A stretch of DNA of 64,000 nt from Urophycis tenuis (lineage: Eukaryota > Chordata > Actinopteri > Gadiformes > Phycidae). Positions 22,415-34,100 of this stretch are shown piece by piece. The notes under the pieces were generated by a model. The model was not told the origin of the DNA, did no database searches, and saw nothing but the letters and a program-made list of their open reading frames with translations. Both the position numbers and the translations under genes were made by a program. The stretch covers positions 1,957,001-2,021,000 of the forward strand of contig JAXIVH010000044.1 of assembly GCA_036785325.1 (NCBI GenBank), read 5' to 3'. Positions within the stretch are counted from its first letter, which is position 1; the number at the start of each line of letters is the position of its first letter.

Positions 22415-23138
22415 TATGGTAGATATTAACCAGGCTAAAGCTAGTATAATCATTGGGTTGTCCATGCAAAGCATGAAATAAGTGTGAAAAGGAACAAAGG
22501 CGCACTCATTGAGCCCTTGGTTCAACCCAAGGTTCATCCTCTGGTTCACCCCATGTTATCCCTAAGGTGTTTGCCTAAATGATATGTGGTGAAGGGTCCC
22601 GACAGCAAAGGGAGGATGGGCTGACTGTATGATATGTGGTGAGGGGTCCCAACAGTAAAGGGAGGATGGGCTGACTGTATGATATGTGGTGAGGGGTCCC
22701 AACAGTAAAGGGAGGATGGGCTGACTGTATGATATGTGGTGAGGGGTCCCAACAGTAAAGGGAGGATGGGCTGACTGTATGATATGTGGTGAGGGGTCCC
22801 AACAGTAAAGGGAGGATGGGCTGACTGTATGATATGTGGTGAGGGGTCCCAACAGTAAAGGGAGGATGGGCTGACTGTATGATATGTGGTGAGGGGTCCC
22901 AACAGTAAAGGGAGGAAGGGCCATTTATCTATAGCATAGAATGTTCAAGGTGATGACATCATGTATGGAAAACAGGATAAAAAGGGGCACATAGGGGATG
23001 TGCGGGAGTTCTTTGTCAAACCAACTCAGATTTTGTTGTTGCTCCTACCAAGTGATAATAAAGTCTTTCTTGTCATTCAGACTGCGGCCTCCCAGAACCC
23101 TCTTACTTTTGTTAAGATATGTGCCCTTAGCCACCACA
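22415..23138 (+). mobile_element. Solo LTR of an endogenous retrovirus-like element
   Basis: The 724-bp block is flanked by a 4-bp duplication CTAA (22411-22414 and 23139-23142). Its ends, TATGGT and ACCACA, are inverted complements apart from one base in the usual TG. A TATA-like GGATAAAAAGG lies at about 22975 and an AATAAAG signal at about 23053, followed by a short U5-like stretch ending in CA. No internal retroviral genes are present, so recombination between two LTRs probably removed them. The upstream part contains a minisatellite. It sits within a satellite monomer. Confidence 0.7.
22574..22919 (+). repeat. 50-bp minisatellite, seven copies, in the U3-like part of the LTR
   Basis: The unit starts CTGACTGTATGATATGTGGT and repeats every 50 bp from 22621. 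The five central copies look identical and the first and last differ slightly. Because 50 is not a multiple of 3, all three minus-strand frames are open across it; these are not genes. Tandem repeats in U3 often act as enhancers in retroviral LTRs. Confidence 0.95.
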
Positions 23139-24299
23139 CTAAGTATTTCAATGACCCATGAGTCAATATAGTCTTGCCATATGCTGTTGGAAAGCTTAGA
23201 TTTCCTTGCTTAAAGTGAGCCCATCTCCGAGCAATTTGGTTGCTCACAGACAAAACTGCGTCAGGTTGACTGAAGTCTACCCAGCAGCTGAAAACATACC
23301 TTTAACGTTTCAATTAGGATCAATCTTTCCTTACAGAACACAAATTAATTAGCTTAGTATTTCAACGACCCTTTGGTGAATATAGTCTTGCCATCCACCG
23401 TTGGAAAACTTAGATTTCACCGCTTAAAATGAGCCAATCTCCGAGCAATTTCGTTGCTCACAGACAAAACTGCGTCAGGTTGACTGAAGTCTACCCAACA
23501 GCTAAAAACATACCTTCAACGTTTCAATTAACATAAATCTTTCCTTACAGAACACAAATTAATTAGCTCAGTATTTCAACGACCCTTTGGTGGATATAGT
23601 CTTGCTATGCACCGTTGGAAAGCTTAGATATCCCCGCTTAAAATGAGCCCATCGCCGAGCAATTTGGTTGCTCACAGACAAAACTGCGTCAGGTTGACTG
23701 AAGTCTACCCAGCAGCTAAAAACATACCTTCAACGATTCAATTAACATCAATCTTTCCTTACAGAACACAAATTAATTAGCTTAGTATTTCAACGACCCA
23801 AGAGTCAATATAGTCTTGCCATACGCCGTTGGAAAGCTTAGATTTCCCCGCTTAAAATGAGCCCATCCCTGAGCAGTCTGGTTGATCACAGACTAAACTG
23901 CATCAGGTTGACTGAAGTCTGCCCAGCAGCTAAAAACATACCTTCAACGTTTCAATTAAAGGTCCCATATTATGCCCCGTTTCCACAAATTAAAATAGTT
24001 CCCAGGTGTGTCAAAGACATGTCTGTGACATGCTTTGGTCAAAATTGCCTTTGGATCAAATATTGTAGGTCTCTCTTCATCACTTAAAAACAGCTCTGTT
24101 CAAAACGGTCTGTTTCAGGGCCTGTCCCTTTTATGTAAATGAGCTACACCAGACCACGCCCACCTCTCTGCGAGGGGCGTGGTCCCTACGGAGCCGAGCC
24201 TCGGCTCCATAGCCATGTGCTAATGTTTACAGACTGACTCGGCCAATGGCTGGCAGAAACTCTGTGGTTCAACCTAGAGTACTATAGAGAGACTCTAGT

Positions 24300-25287
24300 C
24301 TCTCTAAAGGACTCTAGTTCAACCCTACCAGTTTGAGCCGGAATCTGACCCAGAGGGAGAGACGCCGGCTGAAATTCTTACTCTGCGGCTGCCGCAGGAG
24401 GTTTTTGAATGGTAAGTTACATATATCATGCGACTTTATATATTTATTTTTTTACGTTCTGTGTGTTATTACACTGTTACTTACATGTTAGCTCCTGCTA
24501 ACGGTTACGTCTTCGCTGTATCTTTGTTACTTCAAGCTTTTTTGGTGAATGAGCAATTTTGTAAATAGTGTAGTAACATTATACTTATCTCTCTTGACTG
24601 TATTCTTGCTATCTACGGATAAATGTATAATGTAGAAACTAGTAGGCTATCAAACGATGCTTGCATAGTAGGCCTAACCTAAATTCTATATTTTGCTAAG
24701 TTTGTGATTGTTTTAGCAGAGGTGTTTCATCGTAACAGCACCCTGACGTTTGTTGTTCTAGGTCTTTAGGATTTACTTTTGTATTTCAGCATAAATATGT
24801 CTGTATCAGTAATGTGTCATTCTGGTAGAAAATCGAGGCAGTGTAATGTTGATTAAAATGCCACTGTTTTCCATCTCAACATTATTCAAATGTCTCAAGT
24901 TTTATGCACTTGACATGGTTAGGAAAATCTTACTTCTTATCCAACTATGCTTGTGTACTTGCATTCAAGTGAAATTCTAACTAATTTTCTTTTGACAGGT
25001 GTTTGTGTGGAAACTGCAACACCATGCCCACAGAGCAGGAAAATGTCTGCTGTCTTGAGATAGCACAGGTAGTATCTACATATTCAAAGTGCAAACTAGT
25101 TTGTCTTGATTATGGTTTATTTCATACTTATGAAACACAATGGCATTTATTGTTTGTAGTACCTTGTTTGCAGGTTACCAGACGGCTGCAGGAGGTGGGG
25201 AACCAGAAATGCATCGTGGACCATCCTGGATTGGAGCCTGTATGCCTCAATGTATACTCGCTCCAGAATGCAAGCCAAATTTTGTAG
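24300..25287 (+). CDS. Spliced gene with P2X7-tail-like cysteine domain, carried by the TTAA element
   Basis: Three exons can be joined by good splice sites. Exon 1 ends at 24411 (QPYQFEPESDPEGE to LRLPQEVFEW, donor GTAAGT; its 5' end is unknown). Exon 2 is 24999-25068 (acceptor TTTTGACAG; CLCGNCNTMPTEQENVCC). Exon 3 is 25174-25287 (acceptor TTGTTTGCAG; KCIVDHPGLEPVCLNVYSLQ, then a stop). The order WC-CG-C--MPT-E--CC-E and C----HPG-E-VCLN resembles the zinc-bound cysteine-rich tail (ballast domain) of vertebrate P2X7 and its stand-alone relatives. No transmembrane or channel part is present. The C-terminus looks shortened relative to that domain. Its role for the transposon is unknown. Confidence 0.6.
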
Positions 25288-25883
25288 ACACTTTTTAAAC
25301 ATTTATTGACATTGCATTACTAACAAATAAGTTATAACTGTGCTAATCAAAACAAAGTAGCATAACAAAATAATAGCTCTATATAATAGATGTGTATAGA
25401 CAAGAAAAAAATGTACAACTCCACATAAACACATTAAATGTTCAACGCAACGAAGCTTCTGGTGGGAGTAGGGGCAGGAGGAAACATGTCAGCCAGATGG
25501 GATGGATGGCAGGCCGGTGTTAGAGCAGGTTGACGGGTACCACGCAGGTGTAGACTCAGGGATGGAGAATCTGTAGAAACACAGAGTGTGTGAAAATAGT
25601 TTAGTGGTAGTAGTAGAGGGGAGGAGACGAGAGGAGGGATAGTGCTCTTAGTAGCCATATGTTTTAGCAGGCAATCCATAAAAATAAAATGGGATACAAA
25701 ACAAAAAATTAATTGCTATATCTTGTCCAATTGCTTGAAGTCGTTACAGGTACCTTGCATATCGCTCTTTTGTGAGCTGGTGTTGGGGCTTGCTGGGACG
25801 CAGAATCCGGGTCGTCATCCCAGCTTGTGTGGTCCTTAGAATCCAAACGGAGTTTCCTGATGCCACAGGTCACTACGTGGGAT

Positions 25884-26168
25884 TCAAACAGCTGCTTGAT
25901 TGAAGCGGGACACATAACCCGCAATGACCTCCTCCTTGTCTGGCCGCTCAAACTGTGCAGCAAGGTCTTCAGGAACAGGGATTGCCAGGACTGCATCAGT
26001 GTAGGGTGCCGGGTCCATAAACACCTTCTCGAAGATGAGGTCCATCATGTCCACTACATACCCTGTTTTATACAAGAAATGCACAGACATTGTTTACTTT
26101 TTTCAGAGACTGAAAGTGTTTTGCTCATTACCTCCTGACACTTTATCTAATTTATTATTTTTCATAAG

Positions 26169-26202
<34 letters not shown>

Positions 26203-27708
26203 TACTTTATACAGTTATTTATTGTTGAAATGTTTATAGATTGTAAGTGCAACAAGTAAAAAAAAATCCTTTAGTTTTGGTATAAAAAATTAAAAAGTTA
26301 ACTCTTACTGTATGTTGGCTCTGTCTTTAGGGGTTTTGCTCTACACTCTCCCTTCAATGCCTTCGGGAAGTGCACCTTGAAGAGGGGGTACACCTTGGTC
26401 CGTCTTTGCTTGTGGTCGGTTGGCGTTTTCGTTGTAGTACATTGCCGCCAAGTAGAGTCTGTAATAACAAAAGAAAAAAATCTAAAATGTCAGAAACTTT
26501 ATTATATTTATGATAACATGTAACTCCTTACTAACTTCTTCCCAAGTAAATGCAGCCTAATGAAGCTGGCTGTTTACCTGCACTCCTGTAAGAAGCCCGT
26601 AGAGACAGCTGTGTGCCTACACAACGTGTTTCCATCTCTGTCTGGCATGCAACATCTCTTGATGCAGGAATCTGTGCCGTTGATGTTTTTGATGAGCTGG
26701 TCTATAACAAGCACACAGGGGTTAGAAAAAAACATCTCAGAACAAATGTAATCATCCCTCCCCCCACTATGTATCTGAGAACCGTGAGAAACATTTTTTT
26801 CACATGCATTTTAATATACCATTGAATAATGACTACATAAGGTAAGCAACAAAACATAGTTTGTTTGTATGCACAGGACAGGCCAGGACAGTCTGATGAC
26901 AGAGAGTTCTGAGGTTGAAGTCCTATAATAACAAAATGCACCCGAGACAGTGACATGTCTGTAGCTACGACATGTCCGCTATTCTGCTGCAGCAGAGGAA
27001 ACTCTGCTGTTCTCAGCTCCACGGCCACTCGTGGCCACGACCGCTAAAATGCGGGACGATACTGTAAACCGGTGCGTGTTTATCAAAGCTTGGTTGCCGT
27101 GCAGAGGCACCAGTCGGTTTGAGCTGCGTTCAAAACGCCTCAGGCAGTGATCACTGCTCCAGTATAATGGGTAAACCTGAAACTCACCCAGTGATAAACG
27201 TTCCGCGGTGCAAAAATAAGGGCGATTGAAATGCGTTATTTTTGTGTCATTCATTCATCTTAATGAACGCGTTAAAGTCCCGGCCATAGTTTTAACGTAA
27301 CTTTAGTATAAGCAGACTATGTCGCGGCCCAACAGTACTTTATGCTAGCTGCCATGCTAACAGGGGCCGCCAAGCCGGCTAAACAGTAAATCAGAATAAA
27401 ATGTTCAAACTTACAGCTTCCACGTTCGTAGTTGGATCGCGGACAGTTGGTACCGATCCATTTTTAATCCGCAGGGATTTAGCAAATCCAGTTTTATACT
27501 GTCCCTCGTTGATGAAGCAGTCCGACGTGAAATGGTTAGCACACACATACAGCACTTTGGGAACTGCTGTAGGGACATCACCATCAAAAATGAAATTCAC
27601 CCATTGAGTCCTCAGAACCTCCGAAGTGGGAGGTTTATAAAGAGTTGTGTGCTCATTTGTGCAGCCAACAACAGAGCAACCACTTCTTCCAGCTCGTACC
27701 TTCGCCAT
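25884..27708 (-). pseudogene. Spliced THAP-domain transposase-like gene, decayed or internally deleted
   Basis: Exon 1 (27708-27415) starts at ATG and encodes a THAP zinc finger: CSVVGC, a Trp in RTQWVNF, CANHFTSDCF and the closing VPTV motif; it ends at donor GTAAGT. Further minus-strand exons with plausible sites are 26700-26577 (NGTDSCIKRCCMPDRDG), 26458-26309 (YLAAMYYNENANRP, then a frameshift, then KVHFPKALKGEC) and 26062-25884 (VVDMMDLIFEKVFMDPAPYT to a stop). THAP fingers bind DNA ends in several transposases. The N-N-RP motif recalls the C-terminal part of a common fish transposase family. The catalytic middle seems absent, and the third exon is frameshifted, so the gene is probably dead. 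Confidence 0.55.
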
Positions 27709-28799
27709 TGTGCCAACCGGAGCAACGCTAGCGAGCGGAATAATGGCGGTGTTTAGAAACTTTGTTAGGGGCGTGGCAAACCTTCACCGGAGGCGTTGCC
27801 ACCAGCCTGAGGGGAGCGGCCGAGTCTGTTGCTGACGTCATTTGCAGACCATTTCTCAAACAGCCCGTTTTAGCGCACATTTTCTAAAGACTAAGAAAGC
27901 AAAAAAACGAGAGGATTAACTTTTTTCATATCAGGAGGGATTGTAGACAGGCCGGGGATGCATATTATTGATAGAAAACCGCTCTAAAGTGCATTTTGCA
28001 TAATATGGGACCTTTAACATTAATCTTTCCTTACAGAACATAAATTAATTAGCTTAGTATTTCAACGACCCAAGAGTCAATATAGTCTTGCCATATGCCG
28101 TTGGAAAGCTTAGATTTCCCCGCTTAAAATGAGCCCATCCGCGAGCAGTCTGGTTGATCACAGACTAAACTGCGTCAGGTTGACTGAAGTGTACCCAGCA
28201 GATAAAAACATACCTTCAACGTTTCAATTAACATCAATCTTTCCTTACAGAACACAAATTAATTAGCTTAGTATTTCAACGACCCATGAGTCAATATAGT
28301 CTTGCCATACGCCAGACAGACAGACATACAAACAGACAGACATACTTTATTGATCCCTGAGGGAAATTGCCTTCGTCACAAAACTCCAGGAGAAAAAAGA
28401 GGACACTCTACTTATAGTAGAGTGTTAGAAATATAAATATATAAAGAAAACCTATGTAAAATATAAAACCTATGTAGAAAATATAAACCTATGTAAAAAT
28501 AAAAATATAAACCTATTTACAAATATAAACCTATGTAATAAAATATATTTAAAAAAAAAATGTACATAAAGAAAAGATAATATACATAAATATACATACA
28601 GCCAGGCATACACTACGAGGTAATAGCATACACAAGGATGTAGTATGTCGGATTTTTGTAAGACCAGTTGTGCAGAGAGATGACCAGATGACCAGTTATG
28701 TACTAAATGACAGTTATGCAGTGAAATGAAATGACCAGTTATGTGGTGATATTACAGTGAAATGAAATGAAATGACAGTCATGTAATAAGAATGGATAC

Positions 28800-29760
28800 C
28801 TATTGTGCAGATGACAGTGACAAATTGTAAAGTTTGATGACCACAGGCAGGAATGATTTCCTATGTCGCTCTGTGGTGCATCTAGGTGAGAGGAGTCTTC
28901 TGCTGAAGGTACTCCTCCGCTGAGATAGGGTGGAAAAGAGAGGGTGAGAGGCATTGTCCATGATAGTCCGTAGCCTGGACAGCATCCTCCTATCTGCCAC
29001 GGTAGTCAGAGTGTCCAATTCCTCACCCACTACATCACCAGCCCTCTTGATGAGTCTATTGAGTCTATTGGTGTCCGCGACCCTCATCCCACTGCCCCAG
29101 CATGTGACAGCGAAGAAGATCGCACTGGCAACCACAGACTCGTAGAACATCCTCAGCATTGTCCTGCAGATGTTGAAGGACCTTAGCCTCCTAAGAAAAA
29201 ATAGTCGGCTTTGGCCCTTCTTATAGATAGCCTCTGTGTTCCTGGTCCAGTCCAACTTGTTGTTGAAGTACACCCCCAGGTACTTGTACTCCTCAACAAT
29301 GTCGACAGGAACCCCCTGGATGAACACAGGGCCCACCGGTGTTTTGACCCTCCTTAGGTCCACAATGAGCTCCTTTGTCTTGGTAGCATTGAGCTGTAGA
29401 TGGTTCAGCTCACACCAAGAGACAAAGTTGCTCACAACAGTCCTATACTCACCCTCATCACCCCCCTCAATACAGCCAACTACTGCAGAATCATCAGAAA
29501 ACTTCTGAAGGTGGCAGGACTCAGTGCAGTAGCTGAAGTCTGAGGTGTAGAGGGTGAAGAGGAAGGGAGAAAGGACCGTCCCCTGAGGGGCCCCGGTGTT
29601 GCTAACCACCCTGTCAGATACACAGTTCTGTAGGCGTACAAACTGTGGTCTGCCCATCAGGTAGTCAACAATCCAGGACACCAAGGGGGCATCCACCTGC
29701 ATCGCCGCCATCTTTTCACCTAGGAGACCAGGCCGTAAGGTGTTGAAGGCACTGGAGAAG
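28800..29760 (-). pseudogene. LINE-C RT, C-terminal two thirds
   Basis: The frame is open from the LTR element junction to a stop at 28800-28802. It begins FSSAFNTLRPG, just after the FFDF of the segment at 36452-36693, and includes GAPQGTVLSPFLF and the catalytic FSDDSAVVG, then the thumb-like FLRRLRSFNICRTM and ends HRKSFLPVVIKLYN. All RT motifs present are intact. The protein is cut only by the LTR element insertion. It resembles LINE-B throughout. Confidence 0.9.
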
Positions 29761-30158
29761 TGTGACGTTCCCCACCCTGCCTGCTAGTTCCCTGTTTGGC
29801 CAACAGGTAGCAGGGCAGGGTGGAGAGCCAATTAGGCACAACAGGTTCCACCTGGTGTGGAGCCTACTTAAATGCAGCTGTGACGCACCTCTCCCTCTTT
29901 TTCCCTCAGACTCTCCATGGCTCTGGCTGACAGGCAGCTGTTTGTTTGAGTTTTGCACTTCATACACGCACCACACCACTCTTCCATCACATCCAAGCAT
30001 CACACTCACTATTGACTTTTGACATATCCATTCATTCATCTTCATTACTTTGCATTTGGTTATTTCAACCTAGTAATTTGATTTAAATAAATATAATTTT
30101 GATTCAGTTACCCCTGTGTGTTCCCCTTTTTTGTCATATTCCTTGCCGGGTTGTGACA
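29761..30158 (+). repeat. 5' LTR of the Gmr1-like element
   Basis: It starts TGTGACGTTCCCC and ends GGGTTGTGACA. TTAAATG at about 29868 may serve as a TATA-like element, and AATAAA occurs at about 30087. By eye it is identical to the 3' LTR along its whole 398 bp. Confidence 0.95.
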
Positions 30159-30162
30159 AAAA

Positions 30163-30175
30163 TGGGGGCTCGTCC
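30163..30175 (+). promoter_or_regulatory. Primer-binding site, tRNA-Pro type
   Basis: TGGGGGCTCGTCC lies four bases after the LTR and is complementary to the 3' end of tRNA-Pro; the match then stops (TAAAAAG). The same 13 bases open the tRNA-Pro primer site of many gammaretroviruses. Confidence 0.8.
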
Positions 30176-31137
30176 TAAAAAGCTAAATTTTATTTAGTCT
30201 AAATGTGAAAAAAAAAAAAAAAAAAAAAAAAAACTTTTGATCATGATTTGTGAAAACTGGCTGTTGGAACTAATTGTTTTTTTTTGCAGTGTGGTGTAGT
30301 TTGGCGTGGGCTACTCGACTGGTTGGTGGCACGCAGCGCTACAAGTACCCCTGGTAGGCTTACGGCTGCTTCCCTTTGGGAGCAGCTGCACACGTGGGAT
30401 AGTGTGGTGGTAGCTGGGGGAGGATCCAGACTTAGTGGTGGGAAGGCAATCAGCTTGCTGGGGGCCTGACCTAAACTAAAGCTTGTTACAAGCTAGCGTT
30501 TACGGGTTCAGATCTCCTCCTAGACCCACCTGAAGACTAGGGAGGGCTATTGGAGCCCTAGTTAGTTAGTTTCGGGTAGGCTAGAGGGGTAGGCGGGCTA
30601 ACCAGTCGAGTGGTCCAGGTTGGCTGCATGGGCCACACTGAGTTTGATAAATAATTCATGGTTTTCTAACACACACAAAAGGTAAACAAACAGTAGTATA
30701 TTACAAATACAGAAGAAATAAATGCATATCAAACATGGGCAAACGTGAAAATGTTCATGCTTAACTGATTAACGTTATGGGAGCTTGATCAGCTATTGGT
30801 CTTAAACATTTTAAGGATCTGTTTGATTTAATAGCCGTCCTTCATGGAAAATGGGGAATTCACAGGTGTAGTAGTCTGGTTATGGCCATGGGGAGGGGAA
30901 GAGCATATTTGTTTTGTCCCTTGTTTGGAATTGATTTTGAATTGGTTTATTGGTTGTGATAACTATTTGTTATTGATAATTTGGAACCTGGTTGGTTATC
31001 ACAGATGATAATAATAGTGTTTGGTTATACTGATTTGGTTGAATTTGGGAAGTCAGTAAGGGTAGGGGCATGCTTACTGTTGCTTACGGAGTGTATATGC
31101 GGTTATTGATTTCAATTGTATTTTGTTTGTTAACATT

Positions 31138-34100
31138 ATGGCTTCGTCAGTAGTCTCTGATTTCATCGATTGTCCTTCGCTGTTGACACTTGAGCAGTGT
31201 ACGAAAGAGCAGCTGCTGGTAATTGCAACACATTACGAGATTGAGGTACCAAGTAGAGAATTGAAAGACAATATTAAGGCTACATTAAAAGCAGGCCTAG
31301 AGGAGCAGGGTGTTCTTGAACCTTCTCATAGAGCTCGCCATGCCTCTACGGGTTTAACATTTGAGCAACAAAAAGAGCTTCTCTTGTTGAAGCAGGAGCA
31401 TGAAAGGTTGAAGCAGGAGCAGCAAGGGCAACTGCGAGAGAAGGAATTTGAAAAGGAGTTAGCCCTAGAGGAATTGAAACTTAAAAGGGAGTTGGCTCTA
31501 GAGGAACAAAAACAAAGAATTGAACTTGCTAAAATACGTTTACAGCAGGAGAAACTTGGCTTAATTAAAGAGGGTTTATTACCTAGGGAATCACTGGAAG
31601 GTGAGTCGGTCATCCACTATGGATCTGGGACTCCTACTGACATCACTAGATACTTACGTTTGATACCAAAATTCAATGAAAAAGACCCTGACATATTTTT
31701 CACATTGTTTGAGAGACTTGCAGACGCAAGAAATTGGTGTGACGAAGACCGTGCGTTGTTGTTGCAATGTGTTCTGTCTGGAAAAGCACAAGAGGCATTT
31801 TCTGCCTTAACACCGGAGGATTGTAAAAATTATGAATGTATAAAGTTGGCTGTGCTTAGAGCATATGAACTCGTACCGGAAGCGTATAGGCAGCGATTTA
31901 GAAAATGGAGGAAGACTGACAAACAATCACATGTAGAATTTATTCGCGACCTGACTCGCCATTTCACTCGCTGGTGTTCCGCATCAGAGGTCACTACATT
32001 TGCAGAGCTGTGTGATTTGGTTGTATTGGAGCAGCTCAAAAACTCTGTACCAGCAAACGTAGCCACGTACCTTGCTGAACACGAGGCCAGGACACCCAGC
32101 CAGGCGGCGGTGTTGGCTGACGAGTATGCATTACTGCACAAAAATGCAGCCAGTGCAGCTTACTCAAGGCCACCTAGAGAAAATTATTTTCGACCTAAAA
32201 CTACAGACCAGCTGGGCGATCGGGAACAAGGCAGTCGGGATAGATTTGTCTCAAACTCCCGTGGATTGTGTAATTACTGCAAACAATTAGGACACTGGAA
32301 GGGTGAATGTGAATTGTTAAAAGCTAAAGGTAATTTGCCTAGGGCACCAGTGAAACCGGCAGCATTGGCAAATTCACTTCCTAGTTCATTGGCGGCAGTA
32401 TCCTCAGCAGGGTTTGGGGAGCCTAATAAACAATTGGAGGGGTTGGAGGACTATCGCCCCTTTCTCTCTGATGGTTTTGTGTCATTGCAGGGCAGCAGCG
32501 AACATGTGCCAGTGAAGATTTTGCGAGACACTGGATCCCTCGACTCATTTGTGCGTGAGTCGCTGTTACCCTTTTCATCCAAAACAGACACCGGCGAGGT
32601 CATTTTGATTCGCGGAATGGGTATGTCTGTTTTCCCAGTTCCATTACATAACCTCACATTTATCTCCGGATTGAAAAATGGTAACGTTCAGATGGGTGTG
32701 CGCGCCGATTTACCAGTTGAAGGGGTGGACGTAATTTTGGGAAACAATTTGGTTGGGCTGAAAGTGTGGGCTGATGGACCTCTTCCAAATGTGATTACCC
32801 AATTGACATTAGAACCTAGTTCTTTGGAAGCGGCAGAGGGGGGTAAAGTGTATCCAGCCTGTGCCGTTACACGCGCTATGGCGCGAAATGTGCCAGATGA
32901 CAAACCAGACACTTCACCATCTAAGAAGGTTACAATGGGCATCAGTTTACCGGAGAAATTTAAATCCATGTCACGGGTTGAGTTGGCTAAGGAACAGGCA
33001 AATGATCAAAGTTTGTGTGAACTCTTTGTTGGAGCAATGTCCATGGAAGAAATAGAAAGCTCAGCACATGGCTACTGCTTGCATGAGGGGCTTCTATTTC
33101 GAAAATGGTTACCCCATGGAGATGCTCTTGTCGGCGAACCCGTGTTCCAGTTTGTCGTGCCAACTGCTTTACGGCAGATGGTATTGAAAACGTGTCATGA
33201 TGATGTGGCAGGTCATCAGGGGGTTAGGAAGACTTATGACCGTGTTTTGCGACACTGTTTTTAGCCATGTTTGAAGCGGGATATTTCCGCTTACATAAAG
33301 TCATGCCACACCTGTCAACTGAGCAGCAAGCCCAATCAGTCTATCAAACCTGCTCCATTATGTCCTATTGCGGCAGTGCTCAACCCATTTGAACATTTGA
33401 TTATAGATTGTGTTGGTCCTTTGCCACGCTCAAAGTCTGGTCACATGTACTTGCTGACGGTGATGTGTCAGGTGACTCGTTACCCAGCAGCATTTCCATT
33501 GAGATCTATCACTACAAAGTCAGTGTTTAAGGCACTAACGCAGTTCATTTCAGTATTTGGCATACCAAAGATTGTGCAAAGTGATCAAGGCTCTAATTTT
33601 ACATCACGCATGTTTGGTGAGGTTCTACGTCAGTTGAACATCAGACATAACATGGCAACAGCGTATCATGCACAATCTCAGGGCGCTTTGGAACGTTTTC
33701 ATCAAACGTTGAAATCGTTACTGCGCTCTTACTGCATACAGTTAGATGCAGATTGGGAGGAGGGGCTTCCGTGGCTCTTACTGGCATCCAGAGAAGTGAT
33801 ACAGGAAAGTACAGGGTTTAGCCCCAATGATTTGGTCTTTGGACACAAAGTCCGTGGAGTCATGGCTCTGTTGCAGGACACATGGAACATAGCCAAACCT
33901 CCCCAGAAATTGCAAGATTATGTGGAGGGTTTTAGACGTAGGCTGACACTAGCTGTAGAGTCTGCAAAGGCCAAGTTGGACAAAGTTCAGACAAGGATGA
34001 AATCACTTCATGATAGGCGAGCAGAAGAAAAACAGTTTAATGCTGGTGACCAAGTTCTGATTTTACAGCCTATTAAAAATTCTCCATTTGAGGCAGCCTT

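Larger units (their letters stand above)
23960..28013. mobile_element. 4.05-kb TTAA-type DNA transposon (Kolobok-like) with two facing genes
   Basis: The 16-bp terminal inverted repeats are AGGTCCCATATTATGC at both ends. They are flanked by TTAA on each side (23956-23959 and 28014-28017), where an empty monomer has a single TTAA. TTAA duplications occur in Kolobok and piggyBac elements; a THAP domain inside favours Kolobok. The plus strand carries a spliced cysteine-rich gene (24300-25287) and the minus strand a spliced THAP gene (25884-27708), so the two converge. A (GT) run lies at 26171-26200. The interior otherwise (24.0-24.3, 25.3-25.88 and 26.7-27.4 kb) is non-coding by eye. Confidence 0.75.

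Noticed and set aside
22574..22919. CRISPR-like regular repeats
   Set aside because: The units are contiguous with no spacers, in a vertebrate LTR. The 213-bp and 157-bp arrays are likewise tandem repeats without unique spacers.
22546..22924. Three overlapping minus-strand frames of up to 120 codons with a repeated peptide
   Set aside because: They arise because a 50-bp minisatellite is open in all frames on that strand. It is not a repeat protein.
24300..25287. A host P2X7 receptor gene
   Set aside because: Only the cysteine-rich tail pattern is present, without the channel domain or transmembrane segments, and the gene lies wholly inside a transposon.
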